Shown piece after piece: positions 43,848-55,513 of a stretch of DNA of 64,000 nt. Each line of letters starts with the position of its first letter. The stretch's first letter is position 1. The translations under genes and the position numbers were made by a program. Source of the stretch: Triangularia verruculosa (taxonomy: Eukaryota; Ascomycota; Sordariomycetes; Sordariales; Podosporaceae); the NCBI GenBank assembly GCA_033296885.1, contig MU863942.1:140426-204425 (forward strand). The letters run 5' to 3'. The notes beneath the pieces were generated by a model. That model saw only the letters and a program-made list of their open reading frames with translations, was not told where the DNA came from and searched no databases.

Positions 43848-46088
43848 TTACGCTGGGCTCAGCTTGGTTTCATTCGAGACATCTTCCGACTTCATCCTCT
43901 CCTCAGCTTGGGCGACTGCACTCTCCCAGTCGGCGTTGTAAAGGTAGAGAATCTCTAGTGCCGAAACACTGATTGGTACAGTCAGTATTGTCACCCCATC
44001 ACTGTGCGGTACAGATCAACGGAAAGCTCAGTCTTGACTTACACGGCAAGTCCGATCGTCAGACCAGTCCACAACCCGCTCAGCTTCCAGTCGAGTGCGA
44101 ATGCCGTCGACAGGGAGATGGGCAGGGCAACCAAGTAGTACGAGAATAGGTTGGCGTAGCCGCCGATGGCCTGCCTGCCAACGCCACGCAAGATGCCGTG
44201 TGAGACCGCGGCCAAGGCGTCAAAAATCTGCATCACAGCACACACCAAAATGACTCTCCTTGCGATGCTGACGACCTCTTCATCTTCAGTGAAGATGCGC
44301 GGAATTGTCTCATTCAACACAGCGAATGCGGCAAGGTTGAAACAGCCAACAACTAATCCTGCAACAATGGCCTAAAAGGGGGCTTAGTAACAGGATTTGA
44401 TTCTAGTGAAGAAGTAGACGTACCACTTTGGCGGTGACTCGAGCCGCGTCGCTGAGATGTGCTCCGATAAGGTTGGCGACTCGGGTAGATGTAGCAATAG
44501 CCAATGGAAATGGAATGTTGAATGATGTTGAAGTTACAGTGACCAGCACACTCTGTGCTGCAAGCTGAGCAGTGCCAAACTGACCTGCGGCGATAGTCAA
44601 AATCTCCAGTACAGAAAACTGGGCTTCAATCATGATCATGCCGGGCAGCGCCAGCTTAATCATGGGTCCTAGGCAAATTGTCAGCAAGTCCATAATGATT
44701 AGAGGGCAGAATGACAGGCACACACCCCAGTTGCTAAACGCCTTGCGTGTCAACCCATTCCAACACTGAGAGCCGTCAAAGAACCGCACGTATCCTACCA
44801 GCAGGAGCGGCAAGAGATTTTGCGTGATGGCCATTGCAGTTGCTGCGCCTGCAAAATGCCAGTCAAGCTTGAAAACGAAGAGATAGTTCAGCGCAAAGCT
44901 CACGGGGGCCCCGATGACCAAGGCATATGTCGTGGCATGAAACAGGCCCTGAGACTGGACAAACCTCTTGCCACTTTCCAGCGCCGCGACACCAGGCATT
45001 CCTGCAATCAGTACGCGCAAGAACAGAGCGGCAAGCGAGGCCGTCTCTTGGTCCGGGACCATGGCAGAGAGGACAGGCTCCGAAAACCACCAAAGGACCG
45101 CAATGGGCACCATGAGAATCCAGAGAAGCCACGTCATCCGCTGAGCTTGAAGACCAACAAGGTGCTTGTGTCCTGAGCCATATGCCTGGGCGCAAAGAGT
45201 GTCTAGACAGGTGGAGAGCCCCTGAACGGGAACGTAGCAGGTGATGCTTGCCGTCATGGTCGCCACTAAACAGCGAGAATGTTAGAAGGCTTCTGCAAGG
45301 GGTCGTGGAACAGAGCACTTACGATTCACAGCAGCAAGCTCGACCATTCCTAGGCGCCCTACTGTCAACACGCTTCCGATCGTTACGGAGTAGTGCAAGA
45401 GGAAGGTAACAATCAGGGGCGCCGCATATTGAATCAAGGTCTTGGTCTCTCTCTGCCAAGTTGTCTTGATGGCTTGGGCTGCGACAGCTTCTTCGAACCG
45501 CTCGTAGATTTCCTCTGCTGGAGGAGTTGGCAGCGTCTCGTCGGCCTCCGCGGCTCCTCCCAGGAGCGGTGTGGTCTCCGCAGCTGGGAAATGCTGAAAG
45601 ATGGGCTCTGGATCTTCGTGGTCTTTGATTTTGGTGCTGAACAAGCGTCGATACAGGCGCCAAAACAGATTGTTGCGTTGGGAACGGGGGTGCTTTGGCG
45701 GCAGGATGGCATTATCGCGGAGAAGGCTGATCTCTGCCTGGAGAGAATCCTCGACTTCACGTGGATTAGGGACGGGCCGGTCCAGGCCTTGAATAGCAAT
45801 CGTCGAATAGCCCGACCCGTACGCAATGCCATTGGGGTGGAAAGCGAGCTTGGCATCTTCTGGACGAACCTCGGTCTCAGATTCGGTGTCTGAAGCCTGA
45901 GCGTGGGAGTCGTCTTCAGAGGAACACTCGGCAATATCTCTGGTCAAGATCTCGCGAACAATCGGCGAAGTCGCAAGAAATGACGGTGGATATGGCAAGC
46001 TCTCGGGAATGAATTCTGACAAGATAGACTGGCGGCGGCCTTGAGATCGGCCGTGGATGGGCTGAGGCCCGGATCGAGGATCAGCCAT
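43848..46088 (-). CDS. MATE-family multidrug/metabolite extrusion transporter
   Basis: Five exons: 46088-45323, 45265-44726, 44668-44424, 44371-44043, 43968-43848; 666 aa, introns 52-74 bp. The start is the first ATG in frame (MADPRSGPQ). A hydrophilic N-terminus of about 205 residues, rich in Ser, Glu and Pro, precedes 12 helices, as in fungal MATE proteins related to yeast Erc1. Typical text: TLIQYAAPLIVTFLLHYSV, then LDTLCAQAYGSG and PSF-like NWGPMIKLALPGM, which is created by removing the 57 bp second intron. The last exon adds an acidic cytosolic tail ending KLSPA. Acts as an antiporter at the plasma or vacuolar membrane; substrate unknown. The second intron is a multiple of three without a stop. 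Confidence 0.9.
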
Positions 46089-46696
46089 GTCGACTGGAAG
46101 TTGAGAGGGCTTTTGCAGGCTCTGGGTTTGAATAAGATGGGAGATGGGAGACGAGAATGCAGAAAAGTACGGCAGGTGCGGTGTAGACCCGGGGGTGAAA
46201 GCAGATGAAAAAGAGGCGCCACCGTCGGTTGCTCGCAGGCAGTCGCTCACTCATCTATGACATGCACTGTGGCACAAACGCGATGCAATGGGCAGACGGG
46301 GCCCCAGGAAGGAATGTTTCCAGGTTTAGCTCGTGGTGGGTGCTGCCCATGGCCACACGATCGTCGATGTCCCATCACACCTGTCATCTATCGCCATCTG
46401 CAACCATTTCGACAGAGGCAGTGGAAGTGGGCAGCAGCCACACCACGACGGTTTGGCATCGGTGTACACATATAATCAAGAGCAAAAGCTCTTCCCGAGA
46501 GTAGCGGTGTGTATCTGTTTTATTTCTCTTATCTCTGCCCTCGATGACACTTCCAGTTCGCCTCTCCATTGATTTGCACTTTCCTGCAGTCCGCTGCAGC
46601 TTCCCACCCACCCACATGTGCAACGGCGCCCACTGACATCATCGCTGCCACCATTGACCAACGAAGGAGCTTCCCCAACCCACACCTGCACCTCCG
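46089..46696. other. Intergenic region upstream of MATE gene
   Basis: About 600 bp. The MATE frame stays open upstream of its ATG to about 46250 but without an ATG, so it is taken as 5' leader. The remainder is promoter and 3' UTR of the YhhN gene. Confidence 0.45.
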
Positions 46697-47392
46697 TTAG
46701 ACTGCAACGACCCCAACGACCCCCAATGCAATCAAGAGCTGGCCGCCGTAGTACAAAAACCAGACGGCGTTGTGCATCCAAGCCTGGTGCGCAGATGCCG
46801 TCGGCACCAAGAACCTCCCCGTTGCTAGAATCGAATCCGAGCTTGCAAACATCACGGCCCCAGTCATGACCTGACTGCTCTCCAACGTGAGCGCCATCAA
46901 CGCCATGGCAAAGATTGTGAGCGAGTAAACGGCAACTGGTGCCCTGAGGTCTTTTCCAACTTTGGGCATCAGCTGCACGACCATAACCGGAACCAGCACA
47001 GCTAGTACCCCAGCAGTCCCAAGACGCCAGTCATGACTGTTTCGAAGCAGTTGGAGTTTTGCCCCAATGTCCCCCGCACTCGGGCCGATATGGAAAAAAA
47101 GAACAATGTATAGGACGTGCGCTACTAGGAAGCTTGCCAGGCCCAACAGAAATGATGTCTCATCATTCCATGCCAGAAATGCATCTCCTGTTGAGCCCAG
47201 AGCCAGGGCACCCACCAGGAGCGTAGGCCCATCACGAAGATAGCAAAAGGCAGACAGGAGGGCTGTCGAGGCAGTCTTGATGACCATGCGGGGGTAACTT
47301 GGCGGTGCACGGACCATTGCCTGATAGACAATCGCCGAGCAGATTGATGCCGCCAAAACGGCAGAGTCTGTTGTGTAAGCGTTGGTAGACAT
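46697..47392 (-). CDS. YhhN/TMEM86-family membrane protein (lysoplasmalogenase-like)
   Basis: Single exon, 231 aa from the ATG at 47392. Eight or so hydrophobic helices and the conserved YhhN acidic motifs: ALGSTGDAFLAW, and MFASSDSILATGRF in the second half. Human TMEM86 members hydrolyse the vinyl ether bond of lysoplasmalogens; the fungal substrate is unknown since most fungi lack plasmalogens. An in-frame ATG at 47563 would add 57 residues (MQRRFAKTAVTW), rich in Lys, Gln and Arg. The shorter start is preferred because helix 1 follows directly, as in homologues. Confidence 0.82.
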   Translation of the reverse strand: MSTNAYTTDSAVLAASICSAIVYQAMVRAPPSYPRMVIKTASTALLSAFCYLRDGPTLLVGALALGSTGDAFLAWNDETSFLLGLASFLVAHVLYIVLFFHIGPSAGDIGAKLQLLRNSHDWRLGTAGVLAVLVPVMVVQLMPKVGKDLRAPVAVYSLTIFAMALMALTLESSQVMTGAVMFASSDSILATGRFLVPTASAHQAWMHNAVWFLYYGGQLLIALGVVGVVAV

Positions 47393-49051
47393 GGCGGCTT
47401 GACAGCTTGAGAATTGACAAAGCAGTGCGACAGCGTTGGCTTTTTGTTGTGCACGTTGTGAGGTTTTCTTCGTTGCAGTCTCAGTCTTTGATTGCGGGCA
47501 CCCGAGGCCCTGGTCTAACTTGGCATTCCATGTGACTGCCGTCTTGGCAAACCGCCTCTGCATGACCAGAGCGGAGCATCTTCAGATACATAGGTATTTG
47601 ACAAGCTAACAACCGATAGTATGGGAAAAATGTTTTTTTCCTCCCTTGGAAAGTGGAGTCTAAATAGTACGCTAGTATTTTTAGTATTTGACGAGGAGAA
47701 TAAATCGTCCGTACTCATACATCCATCTCGAGCACAGCCCAACTGGAGGTACAACACTTGCAAAAAGGACCCTGCAGAGCATTGAAGCTTGTCTGATGCC
47801 CTCAATCGTCAATCTGTCACGTTACATCATGGCCGATGCTTCCCAGCATTGGTATGCAGCCCTAGCGAGTGTTTCTCCCATCCATTTACAGCAAGACAAT
47901 TTGGAAGTTTTGAAGACAGGTATTTATTGTCCTCTGCATTTGAGTTGCATTGCTGAAGTCACCACATATTCACAGAAACAGACGTCGGATTTGTCATGTG
48001 CGATATAATCACACGTACATAACGTAGATCGTCAAGTCCCGCCTTCATCAAATGAGTGGGAGAAATCGGTGCTACCATGGAGGGTGAGCACCAACCCCCC
48101 ACGACAGGGTAGCCATAAGATCGGTGAAGCTTGAGGCCGTCGGTTCAAGGCATCCGGAATTGAGCACATGCTCACCTGGATCGTCTGTCCAGGGAGCTAC
48201 CTAAACTGTGCGTGATAGCAGAAGGACAGCCACCCAGCACCCGGGACATCGACCGCCTGACCCCTGACGCTAGCCTTCTCAAACATGGAAGATATAGTGG
48301 ACGCCGCCAAACGTATCGAGGGAGAGCCACACTCCCAGGTATAGACAGCCATAATGTAAGGTTGAAAGATTCACCAGCCAAAGGTCAGTGATACTTCAGT
48401 GAGACGCCATAGGATCACACTGTGTCAAGCGCACCTTCCAAGCATTCTGCAACATATTTTTATATCAGGTAACGTGCTTAACTGTTTGCGCAATTCTCGA
48501 ACAACCTGGCCTTCACGGTGACGCCTGTGCCGGATCGAGAACAAAGCAAACAGTTGGATTGAACTTCTCGTACCTTGCCGCCATCAACCGAGCTCGTGTG
48601 CGACACGAAGTGGGCGAGAATAATCCTCTCAGTCTCAAAGTTCCTCCCAACCACCTTCGTAATCGCAATAGCAACCCTGTCATAAGAAAGGGAAAAGATT
48701 CCCATGACTCTTCACCAAAACGTGGCGCGTGCCAGGACGGTTGAACACGACCCTGGTTGCTAAGGACCTTGAATACGAGAAGAGAAGTCTTGGCTCGACG
48801 GATTGGGATAGCGAACCTGCATTGCTCGGCACGCCACTGCACACCTAACCCATACTATTAGGTACATGTAACCAGCCCAATCCCATGCAACCTGACAATG
48901 GGTGATGGAGGGGGGCACGATAGATGCATATAAAGTAGAGTCCTGGAACCGTCTGTCCACGACTGATGCTCTTTCCCCACCACCTCTTCTCTATCCAGAC
49001 AGTCGCTTCTCGCAATACCGCCGTTCGTTCAATCCAACCATAACCGAGATC
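47393..49051. other. Intergenic region, no gene seen
   Basis: About 1.66 kb, the longest gene-free stretch between intact genes. Short unrelated open frames on both strands. A pyrimidine-rich leader precedes the next start codon. Confidence 0.45.
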
Positions 49052-49787
49052 ATGAAGTATCTATTTGCCGTTGCAGCCTTGGGCTTGGCAGAGATGTAAG
49101 TACCTACCTAGTCGTTGTTAAATGACAATATCAACCATACTGAACTCGTCTCTCAGGACCCACGCTCTCTCCCCACCCCTGATCACCGCTTCTATCCCTC
49201 TCCCATCCGACGTCACCTTTTCCCACACTCAGACCGGGTGCCCAACCGTCACCCAAACGCGGGAGCTCTGCGCTACCTGCCCTATTCCCGCTTGTCTTGT
49301 CCTGGGGACCATTACGCAATCTTGCAACTGCCCCACGCCCATTCCGACAGTCTATCTTGACTATCCTTGCTCTGCAGGTTGCAGCGGTCTCTGGTGCGCC
49401 ACCAGCTGGGCTATCGTCCAAGAGTCAGGTTGCGGCACCGTGACCGCCACACCTCCACCTTCCACCGAGACTACCAGCAGCAAGTCGAAACCCTGGCATA
49501 ACGGCACATATACTGGCCCCAGTACCAAGACCAAGACAACGACAATCACCGAGACAGAGACGGACGAGTGCGAGCCGACACCCACCAAGACGGCAACAGT
49601 GACGATCAGCTCTGAGCCACTGCCTACCTCGGAACCTGAAACCTCTTCGGACCTTCCTGACATTGAGACGTCCATCACGATTGCACCTAATTCTACCTTT
49701 ACGTCCGGGGGCCCAGGAGGAGCAGTGAGCTCGACGAGTGTAGTGGAGGCGGCCGCTGGCAAGATGCGCATTTTAGGGTTGTGGTGA
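49052..49787 (+). CDS. Secreted Cys-rich and Ser/Thr-rich surface protein, unknown function
   Basis: Exons 49052-49095 and 49157-49787, intron 61 bp, 224 aa. Signal peptide MKYLFAVAALGLAEM. A Cys-rich part (about residues 35-105, ten or more Cys, including ELCATCPIPAC, SCNCPTP and CSAGCSGLWC) is followed by a long Thr/Ser/Pro/Glu-rich stretch with TKTKTTTITETETDE, likely O-glycosylated. The end is only weakly hydrophobic (VVEAAAGKMRILGLW), so a GPI anchor is possible but not clear. I do not recognise a family. Presumably cell wall or extracellular. Confidence 0.75.
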
Positions 49788-50388
49788 GGCTTCAACGAGG
49801 CAACCGTTGTGACGACAGGACATTTGATGGTTGGGCACCTTGCCTAGGTTGGTAGGCAGATGAAGAGTGACTGGAGGTCTTGCCAGTTGATGGAGGCGAT
49901 GTTATTTAGGGGTCCCTTCTTCATATCCTACAAGATGCCAAAATTATTAGTCACTTAATATACCGTCCGATGAGAGGTGGGCTTCTCCATGTGAAACAGC
50001 CTGTTACCATGCATAGAACACTGTCTCAGATCTGCATGCAGCAACGGCCACTGCCGCCGTGTCCAAGATTTGTACCTTGGTTTCGAGACCAATCTTCTGC
50101 ACACTAGACCCTGTAAAATATCCCCAAAAATCTTCTCATCCAAACGCGCAGGCTCCGCGCTCTCCACTGTCACCCGGCACACGTCATCCTTGGACTTTGC
50201 TCCGTCCAGCCTGTGCCGTTGACCCGCATGCGGCTTGGCGTCAGCTACCCCGCCGTCTCTGTTGGAAGTTATGGCCCTCTTGAAAATGGCGCGGTCCTTT
50301 TCCCCCAGGCATGAGGTGATTTGATCGTAACATCTAGCTGTTTTTACAGTTGTTCGAGAACCAACAAGTCAGCTTTCACTTCGACCTC
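49788..50388. other. Intergenic region upstream of PI-PLC gene
   Basis: 600 bp with 3' UTR and promoter. An intron-like CAG before the long open frame at about 50349 suggests a leader intron, but this cannot be confirmed. Confidence 0.4.
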
Positions 50389-52170
50389 ATGTCTGAACCT
50401 ACCGAAGTGTCCGGGCCCACCCGTCGTTTGACTGCCAAACTGGGCAAACTCAACCCCTTCAAGTCATCCAGACGCTCCAAGGAGGATGAGGACGAGGATG
50501 ACTTTGGAGAAGATATCGATGACAACACAGTTGCGGGAGGCGGCCACTCCGCCTTTGACAATATCCACCATGACTTTCAGGTGTCAGATGCCCTCAAGTC
50601 GTTTCTTGCACGACAAGGTGTCTTGCCTTCAAAAAATGACGCTGAAGGACTGGCAACCCTGCTCGACAAGCCCTTGATCAACCCGCCATCCTCGATAATG
50701 GACAGGTCTCACCCCTTGTCCGAATACTTTATCAGCTCCTCGCATAACACCTACCTGAGAGCTCATCAGCTTTATGGCAAATCAGATGTTGATGCTTACA
50801 GGATGGTCCTGACGGCTGGAGCACGTTGTGTGGAAATAGACGCGTGGGACAACGACAAGGACAAGGACGAACCGAAGGTGACGCATGGTTACACTCTGGT
50901 TTCCAATGTTCCATTTCGCGCCGTCTGCGAGGTCATCAGGGATTTCGTGGACAAAGAAGCTTCCCTGGGCCCAGGAGCAGCACCTGTTCTGCTGTCTCTT
51001 GAGAATCACTGCGACCCAGAAGGCCAACTCCGTCTTGTCCAGATCATGAGGGACGTCTTTGGCTACAGGCTTCTCAGTAAGGCAGTCCGGGAAAAGGGGC
51101 ATGAAGAGCAGTCGGAGTCAAACCCTTCTGACCAGGTACGCCTTGAGGAGCTGGGTAACAAGATCGCCGTCATTGTCGAGTACCATATTCCCGGAGAGGT
51201 CGACACGTCAGATTCATCTTCGGATTCCTCATCGGATGAAGAGGAAGAGACGAAAAAGGAAAGAGAGGAATACAAAGCCCGCAAGAAGGAAGCTGCAGCG
51301 GCCATCATCATTCCGGAACTAGCAGATATAGGTGTCTACGCCCAGTCGGTGAAACCCGGAGATGATTCGTGGTATGCCGGCGAGGGAATACTTGCCAACG
51401 GCCCGCATCACCACTTGATCAACATATCTGAAGCTGGACTAGCTAGGCATGTCTCCGACGGCGTGAACACGACTGCAATCCAGCAGCATAACAGCAAACA
51501 CCTTATGAGGGTATTTCCCAAAGGAACCAGAATATCTTCCCGCAACCTGTCCCCCGTACCTTTTTGGGGCCTCGGAGCTCAGATTCTGGCTCTTAACTGG
51601 CAGCGTTTCGATGCCAGCATGCAACTCAACGATGCGCTGTTTGCGGGGACGCAGGGTTATGTGCTAAAGCCAGCGCATCTTCTGCAATCGGGTGTCGGAA
51701 AGCCAGCAGTGACAAGGAAGCGGCTCAGTCTTCACGTGGCGGGGGCTAGCAATGTCCCTGTTCCAAAAGGAAGGGACTCGGTACTCAGACCATATGTAAC
51801 TGTTTCGTTGGTCCAAAAGGATGGCCCAACACTGGAACAATCAAAGAGAAAGCAAAAGACGGCGGGCTACAAGAAGCGCGGGCTAAGATCCGCCCTGGCC
51901 GCGCTTCACTCGAGAGAAGAGAGTCCAGCAGAGACAGATCCCATCTGGGATGAGACCCTGAACTGGGAGTTTGAGGATGATGACCTGGTGTTTCTTCGCA
52001 TTTTCATCAAGAGCGATGATTCCTTTGCGAGCAACCCCATCCTGGCAGTTGCCGCGGTGAGGTTGATGTATGTGGTCAAGCAAGAGTGGGGATTCCTTAG
52101 GATGCTGGACCTAAAAGGGCACGAGACAGGTTGCATCTTGCTAGTTCGCTTCGAGGTCGAAGACTTGTAG
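50389..52170 (+). CDS. Phosphoinositide-specific phospholipase C
   Basis: Single exon, 593 aa. Hydrolyses phosphatidylinositol phosphates to diacylglycerol and inositol phosphates at the inner membrane face. X box at about 105-265: SEYFISSSHNTYL with catalytic His 119, and VTHGYTLVSNVPF with second His 166. Y box at about 320-450: IPELADIGVYAQSVK, GTRISSRNLSPVPFWGLGAQILALNWQ and GTQGYVLKP. C2 domain from about 460 (LHVAGASNVPVPKG to the end). The X-Y linker is a charged, Ser/Asp/Glu-rich insert (SDSSSDSSSDEEEE), usual for an inhibitory linker. No EF-hand is seen in the short N-terminus, so it is one of the smaller fungal delta-like isoforms. Confidence 0.93.
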   Translation: MSEPTEVSGPTRRLTAKLGKLNPFKSSRRSKEDEDEDDFGEDIDDNTVAGGGHSAFDNIHHDFQVSDALKSFLARQGVLPSKNDAEGLATLLDKPLINPPSSIMDRSHPLSEYFISSSHNTYLRAHQLYGKSDVDAYRMVLTAGARCVEIDAWDNDKDKDEPKVTHGYTLVSNVPFRAVCEVIRDFVDKEASLGPGAAPVLLSLENHCDPEGQLRLVQIMRDVFGYRLLSKAVREKGHEEQSESNPSDQVRLEELGNKIAVIVEYHIPGEVDTSDSSSDSSSDEEEETKKEREEYKARKKEAAAAIIIPELADIGVYAQSVKPGDDSWYAGEGILANGPHHHLINISEAGLARHVSDGVNTTAIQQHNSKHLMRVFPKGTRISSRNLSPVPFWGLGAQILALNWQRFDASMQLNDALFAGTQGYVLKPAHLLQSGVGKPAVTRKRLSLHVAGASNVPVPKGRDSVLRPYVTVSLVQKDGPTLEQSKRKQKTAGYKKRGLRSALAALHSREESPAETDPIWDETLNWEFEDDDLVFLRIFIKSDDSFASNPILAVAAVRLMYVVKQEWGFLRMLDLKGHETGCILLVRFEVEDL

Positions 52171-52433
52171 GTCGGGCGTGCAATCGGGACTGGATAACAT
52201 GGGTTCGGGGTTTCTGTCGGTCGTGATGGCTACAGTGTGGATACCTATAGATGTGTTTTTTTATTTGATGTCGTTTAATGAGACCCGACTGTGATTTTGC
52301 GATGAGAGGCCTATTCAGAGATATGCATACAAGAAAACGTCTACATGGCCCAGCAAACGAGTGGAAGACCGGTCTGTGAGTGAGACAACGATAAAAGAGG
52401 CACTCTATGAAAATAGAGTAGGAGATTGCAAAT

Positions 52434-53135
52434 TCAAGGGTCTTCGGCCAGAGGAACGGGCGCAAGAACGATTCTCTTGCCCTGTCCATCAAACTTGTCG
52501 GCCTCTTCCACATAATAATCCTTCCAGCCAGCCTTTGGCAAATCGATCGTCTCGTCCTCGGTCAAAAACTGCATAAATACCCCGTGCGTGACAACCACAA
52601 TGTTCTTTTTCAGGTCCTCTCCTGCGTTTTCCGCCTGCGCCTGCACAATGTTTTGGGCCACATTCCACAAAATCTTCCTAACTTTCTCCGCCCTTCTCGT
52701 TACATTGTCATCATCGGCCGCGTAGTCACCCTTCTTCTCAAGCCAATCGTCACCGTCGAGCTCAGAAGTGTTCCCGCTCAAGCTGGACCAGATAACATCG
52801 GGAAAAGAAGGAAATCTCTCCTTGAGCACCGATATCGGAGAGCCAGTGTCGCAAGCCAAGTCGCTTCGCTCTTGGAGATAAGGGTCTAGTATCAAGTTGT
52901 TGCCTCCGGGAAGAATGGAGCCAAAGGCGTCCAGTGTTGTCTCGATGGCTCTTGTCAGCGGCGATGAGATGACCACGGCAACAGAAGACAAGTCGGGAAA
53001 AGAGGCTCCTAAAGCGGCCGCCTGCTGATGGCCAGCCTGGGTAAGCCCGGGATCCCGGATGTTGAAGTCCTTGGTGACGTTGTGCACCGACTCGGCGTGA
53101 CGAACAAGAAAGATCTTTGGCTTGGTCGGGGACAT
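52434..53135 (-). CDS. Histidine phosphatase (phosphoglycerate-mutase-like)
   Basis: Single exon, 233 aa. The phosphate-accepting His is in FLVRHAESVHN (residues 9-19); the second His in VVVTHGVFMQF at about 190; RAIETT and QERS supply the usual phosphate-contact residues. No signal peptide, so cytosolic. It belongs to the broad-specificity branch; phosphoglycerate mutase itself is unlikely given the sequence after RHAE. Substrate unknown. Confidence 0.88.
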   Translation of the reverse strand: MSPTKPKIFLVRHAESVHNVTKDFNIRDPGLTQAGHQQAAALGASFPDLSSVAVVISSPLTRAIETTLDAFGSILPGGNNLILDPYLQERSDLACDTGSPISVLKERFPSFPDVIWSSLSGNTSELDGDDWLEKKGDYAADDDNVTRRAEKVRKILWNVAQNIVQAQAENAGEDLKKNIVVVTHGVFMQFLTEDETIDLPKAGWKDYYVEEADKFDGQGKRIVLAPVPLAEDP

Positions 53136-53598
53136 TTTGGCTAGGTGTTGAGATGGCGACCAAGTGCAGTGACTGCTGGCTATTTGTTTTCTATTCTTGC
53201 AGCCCTTGGTGGATGTAGGTCTATACTCTGGCTATTTTGATTACTCACTGCCCTTCTGCAAACAGCTTGCAACGACCAAGAAAGTGAAAGGAACACTCGA
53301 CTGCGGGAGAGCGGGGCAGTTTGCCTGTCTCTTTATACACAAGCAGTTTGGCCCCCACTGCGTTGCGTCTTCTGTGCATTGTTTGCACCATCAGAGCAAG
53401 CTGTCATTGGGCAATTGGAAAGTGTGCACTCAAAACATGCTTGAATAACTTTGGAGCTATTCACACACCAAGCGGTCAATGTGGAAAGACACCCTAGGAG
53501 CATATCATCTTTTGTAAGACAACTTGGCACGACATGAATTACTATGGCTTCCCGACAAGAGGATGGTTTCTTCCCCTCGGCTGTCATCACCAGTGGTA
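53136..53598. other. Intergenic region before tRNA-Gly
   Basis: About 460 bp: promoter of the histidine phosphatase and upstream flank of the tRNA. Nothing else recognised. Confidence 0.4.
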
Positions 53599-53669
53599 GC
53601 ATCAGTGGTTTAGTGGTAAAATCCATCGTTGCCATCGATGGGCCCCGTGTTCGATTCACGGCTGATGCA
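53599..53669 (+). tRNA. tRNA-Gly (anticodon GCC)
   Basis: 71 nt cloverleaf without intron. Acceptor arms GCATCAG and CTGATGC pair, with discriminator A. The anticodon arm is CATCG-TTGCCAT-CGATG, giving anticodon GCC. The T arm contains GTTCGATTC (B box) and the D arm TGGTTTAGTGG (A box). A run of T starts shortly after, as expected for RNA polymerase III termination. Confidence 0.95.
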
Positions 53670-54049
53670 TTCTATTTCCTTTTGTATTTTTGGTCATTTT
53701 TAGTTAACACCTCAAGCGTGAGGAGTCTGTTGAAATTGAGATGCTCTTAAAGAGGTGATGGAAAATCGAAGAAAATGCTCGATAGTAGATTTTTGCTCTG
53801 TGTTTCCCTAACCTGCCTTTCATTCTTTCTGTTGGGTTTGCGAAGAGTCAGATTATGTAGCAACAACCCTACCATACGGTTCCACAGTGACGAGAAGCTG
53901 ACACCCCTACTAAGCTTGAACATGCCGTCAGTGTGATGTAGGCTGGGGGTTTTGAGTTTGCTTCTGTTGATATATGCTGGCGATCTGCCGTGTCTTTTGT
54001 CTCTCTGGGTTTGTTCATTCAAAATTTCACCTGTTCCCTAGTACCCAGG
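53670..54049. other. Intergenic region
   Basis: 380 bp. T-rich just after the tRNA (termination of polymerase III), then promoter of the next small gene. Confidence 0.4.
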
Positions 54050-54351
54050 ATGCCGACCAAATCTTCTACAAGCTTCTCCCCCGGCGACACAGTTCGGTAT
54101 AAGCCAGTGGGTGGTCCAGATAGCAACACGTCCGAATCTGTTGGGAAGATCAAGGACGTTCTTACCGAACCTGGAAAACAAGCGGGCCGTAATGTCAACG
54201 CCAGCGTTGAGATGCCCAGATATGAGGTTTGTTGGCTTTTGTCTCCACGTTCAAATGGCAGGCAAGGTTGACATTGCAACAGATTCAGAACCTCAACACT
54301 GGAAAGACTTCCACCATTTACGAACGCAATATATTGGGTATTGAGAAGTAA
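54050..54351 (+). CDS. Small TUDOR-like (hypervirulence-associated Hva1 type) protein
   Basis: Exons 54050-54226 and 54283-54351, intron 56 bp, 81 aa. The text FSPGDTVRYKPVGG, then VGKIKDVL, PRYEIQNLNTGKTSTIYERNILGI across the splice, follows the Hva1 TUDOR pattern (GDxVxW/Y...GxVxxV...YxIxN/D...TGK...E..I). Members are small cytosolic or nuclear proteins of unclear role; the family name comes from one fungal study and says little about function here. The exon junction is phase 0 with donor GTTTGT and acceptor ACAG. Confidence 0.75.
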
Positions 54352-54445
54352 TATGGACGAGGATGGAGGACTTTGGGTCGGGAAGAGGTAGACTGGCTCA
54401 TAAAACTAGATATTCTGACAGTCTTGGATGTATTTGCTCACAATT

Positions 54446-55513
54446 TCAATCGATCCGGGTGTTGCCAACCTCCTCCAGGAGCTCCTCAACCCTTTCCTTT
54501 GCCTCCAGCATGGCCCAATGCCCAACATCCAACTTTTCAACCCTCAGATCTTTTGCTAGACTTTGAAGAGTCTGGATATGCATATCCGGGATGACCGCAT
54601 AGTCCTTGAGTGTGGCGATAAAAAGAGTAGGCACACTGATCTTTTTCTCTTCCGGTGCCAATTCCCGATCCTCTTTGGCAGGTCCACAAAACACTGCAGC
54701 CTTGTACCAGTTCAAAGGGCCAGTGTAGCCTCCTGCTTTCAAGATGCGGTTATGCATCTCCAGTTCCGCAGGCGAGATCCAATCGGCGACTGGAATCTCG
54801 GTGTCTGATTCAAGAAACTTTTCAAACCCCCCTGGTTCTCCGAGATGTTGAATCCACACACTAGGATCCTTGGCATAGAACAGCGAGTCCACCCGCTTAT
54901 CATTCTTCTCAATCAGAGACGCACCCTCTGGAGATATGAATACCTTGACATAGCCAGAAGTGCTATATCCCACAATCTTCCTGGAGAGTTGGATTATGAA
55001 GTCTGTCCGGTTCAAGCCTTGTCAGAACTGCCTGTAGACGCATTTGGTTTTATGCTCGCAGGGAGGCTTACCGGGATCAAAAGGGGAGTCAAGAAACATG
55101 AAGCCTGTCGCTATGAAGACCAGCTGACTAAAGAGCGTTTTGTGGTGCACATAGAGATGCGAGAGCAGCCCAGCACCAAAATCATGACCAACCCCAATCA
55201 CCTTTTGAGAGGTACCAAGCAACTTGACGATCAGCTCATGGACTTGAGGGACCAGACACTTCATCTGGTATGGCTCATAGGACTCGGGCTTGTCGGTATC
55301 TCCGTATCCAAGAAGGTCGGGAACAAGGACGCCAAACCCCGCTTTGGGCAACAGTTCGATTTGATGGTGCCAAATGTAGCTGGAGCTGGGCGCACCATGG
55401 AGGAGTAGGAAGGTCGGCTTGTTGTTAGCTGCCGGGACGTGAATGTAGCCATACGTTGTACCGTCATCTAGAGTTGCCTTCTTGGCGAGTTGCGGAAAGG
55501 CGATTGATGCCAT
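54446..55513 (-). CDS. Alpha/beta hydrolase, epoxide hydrolase/haloalkane dehalogenase-like
   Basis: Exons 55513-55072 and 55017-54446, intron 54 bp, 337 aa. Oxyanion motif LLLHGAPSSS (about residue 40), nucleophile elbow GVGHDFGAG with Asp as nucleophile (about residue 110), and the catalytic His in DVGHWAMLEA near 315. An Asp nucleophile favours epoxide hydrolase or dehalogenase chemistry rather than esterase. No signal peptide. The two frames only join correctly with the splice G|GC giving GLNRTDF. Cytosolic detoxification or secondary metabolism role is plausible. Confidence 0.87.
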
